DNA of 10,816 bases from DASUPK01 sp036520315 (GTDB taxonomy: Bacteria > Actinomycetota > Thermoleophilia > Solirubrobacterales > 70-9). Under the pieces are notes generated by a model. It worked only from the letters and a program-made list of their open reading frames with translations. It was not told the origin of the DNA and searched no databases. Each line of letters opens with the position of its first letter. Within the stretch, counting starts at the first letter, position 1. The position numbers were made by a program, and so were the translations under genes. Positions 1 through 5,293 of this stretch are shown in pieces. The stretch is taken from the NCBI GenBank assembly GCA_036520315.1, contig DATDJZ010000080.1, forward strand, positions 1 to 10,816. The letters run 5' to 3'.

Positions 1-357
1 AAGATGCAGTTCCTCTACGACTCGGGCGACTCCGCCGTCTTCATGGACAACCAGAGCTATGACCAGGTCGAGATCCCGAAGTCAGTCGTCGGCGACGCGC
101 TGAGCTGGGTGCCGCCCAACTCCGACGTCGACCTGCTGTACGTCGACGAGCGCCCGGCCGGCGCCCAGCCGCCGAGCGCGGTGGACCTGACCGTCTCCCA
201 GACCGATCCGGGGCTCAAGGGCGACACCGCCTCGGGCGGCGGCAACAAGCCGGCGACCCTGGAGACGGGGGTCACCATCCAGGTCCCACTCTTCATCGAG
301 AAGGGCGAGCGGGTCAGGGTCGACACCCGCAGCGGCGAGTACGTCTCGCGGGCGTAG
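1..357 (+). CDS. efp: Elongation factor P, C-terminal part (5' end outside window)
   Basis: Elongation factor P binds between the P and E sites of the ribosome and relieves stalling at consecutive prolines. The frame is open from base 1 and ends at TAG 355-357, giving 118 visible residues. These cover the two C-terminal OB-fold domains; the N-terminal KOW-like domain with the modified-residue loop is missing only because the window starts inside the gene. The C-terminal block is nearly canonical: TDPGLKGDTASGG, then KPATLETG, then VPLFIEKGE, ending GEYVSRA. It satisfies the EF-P signature K-x-A-x4-G-x2-[LIV]-x-V-P-x2-[LIV]-x2-G. The ATG at 4 is an internal methionine, since the protein matches the family upstream of any plausible start. 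nusB follows after 10 bases, a common actinobacterial arrangement. Identification is secure; the full length cannot be seen. Confidence 0.97.
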   Translation, partial: KMQFLYDSGDSAVFMDNQSYDQVEIPKSVVGDALSWVPPNSDVDLLYVDERPAGAQPPSAVDLTVSQTDPGLKGDTASGGGNKPATLETGVTIQVPLFIEKGERVRVDTRSGEYVSRA

Positions 358-367
358 TCTCGAGTTC

Positions 368-748
368 GTGAGACGTTCAGATCAGAGGCGCGCGGCTGTC
401 TTCGCGCTCTACCAGCACGACGTCACCGGAAGGCCGCTCGACGAGCTGCTCGAGGGAGCCAAGCCGTTCAGCCGCGAGCTGGCCGAGTCCGTCGAAGCCA
501 ACCGGCCGGAGCTCGACGCGCTGATCTCCGCGCACTCGAAGGGGTGGGCGCTCGAGCGGATCGCCCCGCTGGAGCGCGGCATTCTGCGGACGGCGCTCTA
601 TGAGGCACTCCACAGCGACGACGTGCCGGTCGAGGTGGCGATCGACGAGGCGGTCGAGCTGGCCAAGCAGTACTGCGGCACCGATGCGCCGGGATTCGTG
701 AACGGCATTCTCGGCGCGGCGCTCGAGGAAAGAGGCGCCGTCGACTGA
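368..748 (+). CDS. nusB: Transcription antitermination factor NusB
   Basis: NusB is a small all-helical RNA-binding protein. With NusE (ribosomal S10) it recognises boxA RNA and supports antitermination, mainly of rRNA operons. The 126-residue product is slightly shorter than typical NusB (about 130-145). It carries the family's features: an N-terminal RRAAVFALYQHD stretch, and a C-terminal half with LERGILRTALYEAL, then DDVPVEVAIDEAVELAKQY, then the hallmark PGFVNGILGAAL. The start is GTG 368, ten bases after the efp stop. There is no clear Shine-Dalgarno sequence, so re-initiation after efp is likely. The TGA stop (746-748) overlaps an ATG at 748, but the frame that ATG opens looks non-coding for its first 58 codons (see the xseB-like entry). 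Confidence 0.95.
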   Translation: MRRSDQRRAAVFALYQHDVTGRPLDELLEGAKPFSRELAESVEANRPELDALISAHSKGWALERIAPLERGILRTALYEALHSDDVPVEVAIDEAVELAKQYCGTDAPGFVNGILGAALEERGAVD

Positions 749-921
749 TGACGGCGGCGAAATTGCATGCTGCCGGGCGGCAAGCAGGCATGCTGCCCGC
801 GCACGGAGGAGGACTAGGGGAGAGGCTGTGTCGAGGAAGCGGACTCCGGAGGTACTCGAGGTTGAGCTGTCGCGAGGGGCGTCGAATCAAGGGGCGCGTC
901 CGATCAACTACCGTGACGCCA
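748..921 (+). other. Poorly explained spacer between nusB and the xseB-like gene, with repeats and dyads
   Basis: These 174 bases are open in the xseB frame from ATG 748, but the translation is rich in Arg, Gly and Cys and the third positions are less G/C-biased than in the flanking genes. That suggests leader rather than protein. Visible structure includes a 10-base direct repeat GCATGCTGCC at 765-774 and 788-797, each containing the palindrome GCATGC. A short dyad TGCCG-GG-CGGCA sits between the copies. A strong Shine-Dalgarno-like GGAGGAGG lies at 805-812, with another GGAGG at 848-852. The first is followed by GTG 828, which opens the frame that later becomes the prenyl synthase; the second is nine bases before TTG 862 in the xseB frame. 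I cannot tell which start, if any, these serve. Confidence 0.4.
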
Positions 922-1110
922 ATGGAGGCGCAGGGTCCGAACCTGGAAGCGATAACGGCTCGCTTGGAACGGATCGCCAACGAACTCGAGTCCGGTCCGA
1001 GCGAGGAACGCGCCGCAGAATTGGTGCGAGAGGCCTCCGAGTCCGCGTCGGAGGCCGGGAGGGCGGTCGAAGCCGCCCTGAGGGCCGCGACCGATACGTC
1101 GACGCCCTGA
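922..1110 (+). CDS. xseB: Exonuclease VII small subunit-like protein (XseB family)
   Basis: XseB is the small helical subunit of exonuclease VII, which degrades single-stranded DNA to short oligonucleotides; several copies bind the XseA catalytic subunit. From ATG 922 the product has 62 residues, within the usual 60-85. It resembles the family's two-helix pattern: LEAITARLERIANELESG, a short turn, then EERAAELVREASESASEAGRAVEAAL. The first half matches the usual 'ARLEeIv..LEsG' motif well and the second is divergent. Third positions are G/C-rich from 922 on. The start is uncertain. GTG 913 is in frame three codons upstream, TTG 862 has a GGAGG nine bases ahead of it, and the frame is open to ATG 748. 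None has both a good ribosome site and family-like sequence. No xseA is visible in the window. An alternative is an unrelated small helical protein. Confidence 0.6.
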   Translation: MEAQGPNLEAITARLERIANELESGPSEERAAELVREASESASEAGRAVEAALRAATDTSTP

Positions 1111-1118
1111 ACCAGGCC

Positions 1119-2024
1119 ATGGCCGAGTACCCGGACGATCTGCGAGAGCGGGTCGAGGACTATCTGGAACGGCTTCGCTTCTCCCACATCCCGCCCACCG
1201 AGGGCCTCGAGGAAGCGATGCGCTACTCGCTGCTCGCGGGCGGCAAGAGGATCAGGCCGGTCCTCGCCCTGGCGACGGCGCGCTCGATCGGCCTCTCTCC
1301 CGAGCGGGTCCTACCGGCTGCGGCGGCACTCGAGCTGATCCACACCTACTCTCTGATCCACGACGACCTGCCCGCGATGGACGACGACGACCTGCGGCGC
1401 GGCATGCCGACCTCACACGTCAAGTTCGGCGAAAACATCGCCATCCTCGCGGGAGACGCGCTCTTCGCCGAGGCGATCCGAGTGTTCACGGAGGATCAGA
1501 CGGGGCATCCCGCCGCGGTGCTGGCAGCGCTCAAGGAGCTGATCACGGCAGCCGGGGTGGCGGGAATGGTCGGCGGCCAGTACATCGACGTGAGCGAGTT
1601 CGACGCCGCTGCCAGGGGGGACTGGGAGGCGGCGGTGAACCTCAACGCCTCCCGCCTGCGGGAGATGCACGCGCTCAAGACCGGTCGCCTGATCGCCGCG
1701 AGTGTGACGACCGTCCTGATCATCGGCGAGGTGCCCGAAGGTGAGACAATTCCGTACCGCCGTTTCGCGGATGAGCTCGGGGTCCTGTTCCAGATCGTCG
1801 ACGACATCCTCGACGTGACCGGATCGGACGCGGAGCTCGGGAAGCCGAGCGGCAGCGACGAGAGACACGGCAAGCTCACCTATGTGAGCGCGTACGGTCT
1901 CGACGAGGCCAGGGAGCTAGCCTCTGAGTCGCACCGCAAGGCACGCGAAGCGCTCGCCGAGACGGACGCCAAAACGGACGATCTGGCTCGGATCACGGAC
2001 TTCATTCACACCCGACACACCTGA
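1119..2024 (+). CDS. ispA: Short-chain prenyl diphosphate synthase (farnesyl/geranyl diphosphate synthase, IspA-type)
   Basis: A class I trans-prenyltransferase that condenses isopentenyl diphosphate with allylic diphosphates to make C15 (possibly C20) precursors for quinones, carotenoids and undecaprenyl phosphate. From ATG 1119 it has 301 residues, normal for bacterial IspA. Motifs in order are LLAGGKRIRPVL (IPP binding), the first Asp-rich motif DDLPAMDDDDLRRG with the two-residue bacterial insertion, GDALF, and the second Asp-rich motif FQIVDDILDVTG followed by LGK. The residue five before the first DD is Tyr (TYSLIHDD), as in E. coli IspA, which points to a farnesyl-length product; this is inference. 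The frame is open upstream to GTG 828, but those 97 residues are antisense-like and overlap the xseB-like gene, so ATG 1119 was chosen. It begins eight bases after the xseB-like stop, and its TGA overlaps the dxs ATG. Confidence 0.92.
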   Translation: MAEYPDDLRERVEDYLERLRFSHIPPTEGLEEAMRYSLLAGGKRIRPVLALATARSIGLSPERVLPAAAALELIHTYSLIHDDLPAMDDDDLRRGMPTSHVKFGENIAILAGDALFAEAIRVFTEDQTGHPAAVLAALKELITAAGVAGMVGGQYIDVSEFDAAARGDWEAAVNLNASRLREMHALKTGRLIAASVTTVLIIGEVPEGETIPYRRFADELGVLFQIVDDILDVTGSDAELGKPSGSDERHGKLTYVSAYGLDEARELASESHRKAREALAETDAKTDDLARITDFIHTRHT

Positions 2025-4087
2025 TGGCCAAGAACGAGAGCGACGCGAAGGAGACCGAGCCGCTCCTGATCGATTCGATCGATTCGCCGGCCGATCTCAA
2101 GAACCTCTCCGACGAGCAGCTCCAGCAGGTCGCGCAGGAGACGCGCGACCTGATCATCGACGTGATCGGCGAGATCGGCGGCCACTTCGGCGCCAACCTC
2201 GGTACCTGTGAGCTCGCCGTCGCGCTGCACAGCCTGCTCGACTCCCCGAAGGACAAGATCCTCTGGGACGTCGGCCATCAGGCCTATCCGCACAAGGTGC
2301 TCACCGGGCGGCGCGACCGCCTCGACACGATCCGCCAGTACGAGGGCCTCGCCCCGTTCTGCTCGATCTTCGAGTCCGAGCACGACATCATGGGCGCCGG
2401 GCACGCCTCGACCTCGATCGGCTACGCGGTCGGCCTGAAGGAGGCGATGCGCAAAGGGATCGGGGAGGACGGCAAGGTCGTCGCCGTGATCGGCGACGGC
2501 GCGCTCACCGGGGGAGTCGCCTACGAGGCCCTCCACCACGCGGGCGGCCTGCAGACGCCGATGGTGATCGTCGTCAACGACAATGGGATGTCGATTTCGC
2601 CCAACGTCGGGGCGATGTCCCGCTACTTCCAGCGCGCGCGGCTCAACAAGCGCCTCTACCAGGCCCGCTCGACCACCGAGGGGGCGCTCACCCAGCTGCC
2701 GTTGGGACTCGGCAGGCGGATCGACAGGCTGGGCCCCGAGGTCAAGTCTGCGATCAAGGCGTACTTCGCGCCCGGGCTCTTCTTCGAGGAGCTCGACCTC
2801 GCTTACATGGGCCCGATCGACGGTCATGACGTGGTGGAACTCCGCGCCGCCCTGCGGAAGGGCCTCGACGCCGGCCGCCCGGTCGTCGTGCACATCCAGA
2901 CCGTCAAGGGCAAGGGCTTCGAGCCCGCCGAGGAGGGCGGCCTGGTCGGGATGGAGAAGTGGCACGCGGCCAAGCCCGGCTCGATCGTCGACCGCAAGGA
3001 GGCCCCCAGCACAAAGGCCGCCTCCTCCGCTTCGCCTCCGGGGGCGGCCAAGCCGGTCGTCCCGGTCAGCGAGTCGGACTCTCCCGAGAAGATCGAGAAG
3101 CTCGAGAAGCCGCCGCCCAAGTCGCCGCCGCAGTACACCGCGGTGTTTGCGGACGCGCTGGTCGAGGAGGCCAGGCGCGACCCGCGCGTGATCGGCATCA
3201 CGGCCGCGATGGCGGGCGGGACCGGCCTCAACAAGCTCTCCGAGGCGCTGCCGGAGCAGTACTACGACGTCGGGATCGCCGAGCAGGACGCCGTCCTCTT
3301 CGCGGCCGGCCTGGCGCTCCAAGGCGCGAAGCCTGTCTGCGCGATCTATTCGACCTTCCTCCAGCGGGCCTTCGACCAGCTCGTCCACGACGTCTGCCTC
3401 CAGAAGCTGAACGTGGTCTTCGCGATGGACCGGGCGGGCCTGGTCGGCGATGACGGCCCGACCCACCACGGCTTCATCGACATCTCCTACCTCCGCCCGC
3501 TGCCGAACCTGGTGGTGATGGCCCCGCGCGACGAGGCGATGCTCGTCCACATGCTGCGCACCGCCCTCGCCCACGACGACGGCCCGATCGCCTTCCGCTA
3601 CCCCCGCGGCGCGGCCGAGGGCGCGCCGATGCCCGAGTCGCCGAAGGAGATCGAGATCGGCAAGGGCGAGGACTTGCTGCCCGGCGAGCGCGTCGCCTTG
3701 CTCGGCTACGGCTACGGTGCCCAGGTAGGCCTGCGGGCGGCGGAGATCCTCCGCGAGAAGGGTCTCGAGCCCACGGTTGCCGATGGGCGCTTTGCCAAGC
3801 CGCTCGACGGCGGGCTGGTGGAGAGGCTGGCCTCGGAGCACGACCTGCTCGTCACGATCGAGGAGAACGTGCTTGCCGGCGGATTCGGCTCTGCCGTCCT
3901 CGAGCACGCCGAGGACGCCTTCGCGGACGGCTCAGAGCGCGCCCGCATCCTCCGGGTGGGGCTCCCGGATCGCTACGTCACCCACGGCAAGCCCGCCCTG
4001 CTCCGCGAGGAGGTCGGCTTCACCGGCGAGGCCGTCGCCGAGCGGGTGTTGGCGGCGCTGGGCACGCGCGAGACCATCTTCGGCTGA
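2024..4087 (+). CDS. dxs: 1-deoxy-D-xylulose-5-phosphate synthase
   Basis: DXS is the thiamine-diphosphate enzyme that joins pyruvate and glyceraldehyde 3-phosphate, the first committed step of the MEP isoprenoid pathway. The 687-residue protein is longer than usual (about 620-650). Visible motifs are GGHFG (His54), VGHQAYPHK (His85), GHASTSIGYAVG, the ThDP/Mg site GDGALTGG (157-164) through VNDNGMSIS (Asn187), TVKGKG (293-298), the catalytic Glu in VGIAEQD (Glu420), DRAGLVGDDGPTHHG (469-483), and a C-terminal transketolase domain ending near LAALG. The extra length is a short acidic N-terminal extension and a Pro/Ala/Ser/Lys/Glu-rich linker at about 326-369, between the ThDP domain and the pyrimidine domain. 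ATG 2024 overlaps the ispA stop as TGATG, implying translational coupling. The active-site residues look intact. Confidence 0.97.
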   Translation: MAKNESDAKETEPLLIDSIDSPADLKNLSDEQLQQVAQETRDLIIDVIGEIGGHFGANLGTCELAVALHSLLDSPKDKILWDVGHQAYPHKVLTGRRDRLDTIRQYEGLAPFCSIFESEHDIMGAGHASTSIGYAVGLKEAMRKGIGEDGKVVAVIGDGALTGGVAYEALHHAGGLQTPMVIVVNDNGMSISPNVGAMSRYFQRARLNKRLYQARSTTEGALTQLPLGLGRRIDRLGPEVKSAIKAYFAPGLFFEELDLAYMGPIDGHDVVELRAALRKGLDAGRPVVVHIQTVKGKGFEPAEEGGLVGMEKWHAAKPGSIVDRKEAPSTKAASSASPPGAAKPVVPVSESDSPEKIEKLEKPPPKSPPQYTAVFADALVEEARRDPRVIGITAAMAGGTGLNKLSEALPEQYYDVGIAEQDAVLFAAGLALQGAKPVCAIYSTFLQRAFDQLVHDVCLQKLNVVFAMDRAGLVGDDGPTHHGFIDISYLRPLPNLVVMAPRDEAMLVHMLRTALAHDDGPIAFRYPRGAAEGAPMPESPKEIEIGKGEDLLPGERVALLGYGYGAQVGLRAAEILREKGLEPTVADGRFAKPLDGGLVERLASEHDLLVTIEENVLAGGFGSAVLEHAEDAFADGSERARILRVGLPDRYVTHGKPALLREEVGFTGEAVAERVLAALGTRETIFG

Positions 4088-4103
4088 TTACCGAGTAACG
4101 CTC

Positions 4104-4132
4104 GTTCAGCCTCTTGGCGATGCGGGTATAAC
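4104..4132 (+). promoter_or_regulatory. Weak candidate promoter for the zinc-ribbon gene
   Basis: The hexamer TATAAC at 4127-4132 matches the sigma-70 -10 consensus at five of six positions, which is notable in this GC-rich DNA. The best -35 match at a permitted distance is TTCAGC at 4105-4110, only three of six, with a 16-base spacer. It lies 40 bases after the dxs stop and would give a leader of about 100 bases before GTG 4239. Treat it as a suggestion only. Confidence 0.25.
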
Positions 4133-4238
4133 ACCTGTCGGCGCAGCCCTTGCACAGCGCGCCGGCCAGCGGGATCACGGGCAGGCGGCCGGGAAGGAAC
4201 TCGTCCGTCCCAGGCACCCGAAACGTGGAGGAGTTCCC

Positions 4239-4445
4239 GTGTCCTACTTGACCTGTCCCAGCTGCGGCCTGACGCTGTTCGACCGCAACCCACTCACCTC
4301 GCCGCGGGGATGCCCGCGTTGCGCGCGCCACGCTCGGAGCGTCGAGCTCGAGCGGGTGACGGACCTGCGAGGCCGCGCAGCGGCCTCGCTCCTAGGCCGG
4401 AAGCACCCGCAGCCGGTTGAAGACGCCGAGCAGGCGGGGGGCTAG
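4239..4445 (+). CDS. Small zinc-ribbon protein, function unknown
   Basis: A 68-residue protein starting at GTG 4239, with a well-placed Shine-Dalgarno GGAGG at 4228-4232 six bases upstream. That ribosome site is the main reason to accept this start inside a longer open frame. The N-terminus has two CxxC knuckles, CPSC (6-9) and CPRC (25-28), separated by 15 residues. This is the layout of a rubredoxin-like zinc ribbon that should bind one Zn or Fe ion. The remainder is a charged, probably helical tail (SVELERVTDLRGRAAASLL). I do not recognise a named family; zinc-ribbon proteins of this size often bind nucleic acid or a protein partner. Its last 54 bases overlap the 3' end of the convergent membrane-protein gene, and a 10-bp hairpin (4367-4389) lies inside its coding sequence. 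It sits 151 bases after dxs, so it may be transcribed separately. Confidence 0.7.
   Translation: MSYLTCPSCGLTLFDRNPLTSPRGCPRCARHARSVELERVTDLRGRAAASLLGRKHPQPVEDAEQAGG
4367..4389. terminator. Perfect 10-bp hairpin at the convergent gene junction
   Basis: The arms GCGAGGCCGC (4367-4376) and GCGGCCTCGC (4380-4389) are exact reverse complements around the loop GCA. The structure is three bases beyond the stop of the - strand membrane-protein gene (stop codon 4392-4394), where a terminator is expected. Neither strand has a U-tract, so it would be an L-shaped (tract-less) hairpin, a form proposed for high-GC actinobacteria. On the + strand it falls within the zinc-ribbon coding sequence. The structure is directly visible; its function is inferred. 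Confidence 0.5.
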
Positions 4446-5114
4446 CGCGATCGCGCCGACGTCGAAGAGCACGTAGACGCCCGCGATTCCGCTCGGGGGG
4501 TTGCCCGCCGGCAGCGCGGTATCGGGCGTGGTCGCGGCCCAGTGCCAGGCGCCGATCGACGTCCCGTAGATCTCGAGGAAGCCGACGACGAGGAAGACGC
4601 CCGCGTAGAGGGTCGCGGTGCGGCCGCGGAGCAGCACGTAGATCAGGAGCGCTCCCGTGATCGCCCCGAGCGCGTCCGTGCGGCCGAGCAGGAACAGTCC
4701 GGCGATCCCCCAGGCCGCCACGACCGCGATGACAGCGCCTAGGAAAAGCCGCGGATTCCGCCGCACCTGAGCCGACTGGCTGATGCGGAGCCCCGCCAAG
4801 AAGACGAGCCCATGGCCCGGCGGGACGAATGCCGGCAGGTTCTCCAGCCGGTAGGTGTAGGCCCCGAGCACGATCGAGCCGAGCACCTCCGCGCAGGTCG
4901 CGACCAGCACGACCAGCAGCGCCCTGATCCGGTCCTCCGGCCCGAGGGACGCGCACGCCGCGATCAGTATCAGCCAGGTCGCCGCGCCGAGCATCAGCTG
5001 CTGGCCGGGACTGGCGAAATGGTCGAGAGCGAGGAAGGTGGCGATCACGCAGAGCACCATTGCCGCAAATGGCAGCGGCGCCGAGAGCGGGTGCTTGTCG
5101 GCTCCTCTCCCCAT
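4392..5114 (-). CDS. Polytopic membrane protein with an internal duplication, function unknown
   Basis: A 240-residue protein made almost entirely of hydrophobic segments, about seven or eight helices: near residues 13-33, 38-57, 63-86, 98-110, 122-143, 148-162, 168-190 and 208-225. The ends are short and basic or polar. Two regions resemble each other. Residues 76-108 (AEVLGS, then GAYTY, then PPGHG) and 181-215 (LEIYGT, then GAWHW, then NPPSG) share a pattern E-x2-G-[ST]...GA[YW]...PP.G. I recall this as a conserved actinobacterial hypothetical membrane protein with no assigned function. The E..G..G.[YW] pattern is loosely reminiscent of carotenoid-pathway membrane proteins (CruF/DUF422), but that is weak. 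ATG 5114 is chosen because it is the first Met after a good promoter. It is transcribed away from the MFS gene, and its 3' end overlaps the zinc-ribbon gene by 54 bases. Confidence 0.82.
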   Translation of the reverse strand: MGRGADKHPLSAPLPFAAMVLCVIATFLALDHFASPGQQLMLGAATWLILIAACASLGPEDRIRALLVVLVATCAEVLGSIVLGAYTYRLENLPAFVPPGHGLVFLAGLRISQSAQVRRNPRLFLGAVIAVVAAWGIAGLFLLGRTDALGAITGALLIYVLLRGRTATLYAGVFLVVGFLEIYGTSIGAWHWAATTPDTALPAGNPPSGIAGVYVLFDVGAIALAPRLLGVFNRLRVLPA

Positions 5115-5153
5115 CGATCGCCCTACGCGCAGATCCTGCGTGGACGGATATTG

Positions 5154-5183
5154 ATTGGATCACCCCCGCACCGGCGCTGTCAA
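5154..5183 (-). promoter_or_regulatory. Sigma-70-like promoter for the membrane-protein gene
   Basis: Read on the - strand there is a perfect -35 hexamer TTGACA (5183-5178), an 18-base spacer and TCCAAT (5159-5154), which matches the TATAAT consensus at four of six positions. The implied start near 5147 leaves a leader of about 33 bases before ATG 5114. Position, orientation and the exact -35 make this the best promoter candidate in the window. Expression is untested. Confidence 0.5.
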
Positions 5184-5200
5184 ATGAGAGACTGCGCGCG

Positions 5201-5293
5201 GTGATCGAACGGCCGGTGTTCATCGCCGAGGAAGGTTCCAATGCCGCGACCAACTCGTTCGTCCTGCCGGAGGCACAGCCCGCGGCGGGATGA
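5201..5293 (+). other. Possible short ORF upstream of and overlapping the MFS start (uncertain)
   Basis: A + strand frame open from further upstream has an in-frame GTG at 5201 and ends at TGA 5291-5293, overlapping the MFS start codon as ATGA. From that GTG it encodes 30 residues beginning VIERPVFIAEEGSNAA, with G/C-rich third positions. There is no visible Shine-Dalgarno sequence. The four-base overlap is what a translationally coupled leader peptide or upstream gene would give. The MFS start itself has a poor ribosome site, so coupling would help explain how it is translated. It could equally be chance in high-GC DNA, or the remnant of a lost gene. Confidence 0.2.

Noticed and set aside
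828..1118. N-terminal extension of the prenyl synthase from GTG 828
   Set aside because: The 97 extra residues are low-complexity Arg/Gly/Ser and run out of frame over the xseB-like gene; the family begins near ATG 1119. The ribosome-site-like GGAGGAGG ahead of it is kept as an open question.
2006..3907. 633-codon open frame on the - strand opposite dxs
   Set aside because: It is antisense to a fully recognisable dxs, its translation is Arg/Leu/Val/Asp-rich without family motifs, and such frames are routine in GC-rich DNA.
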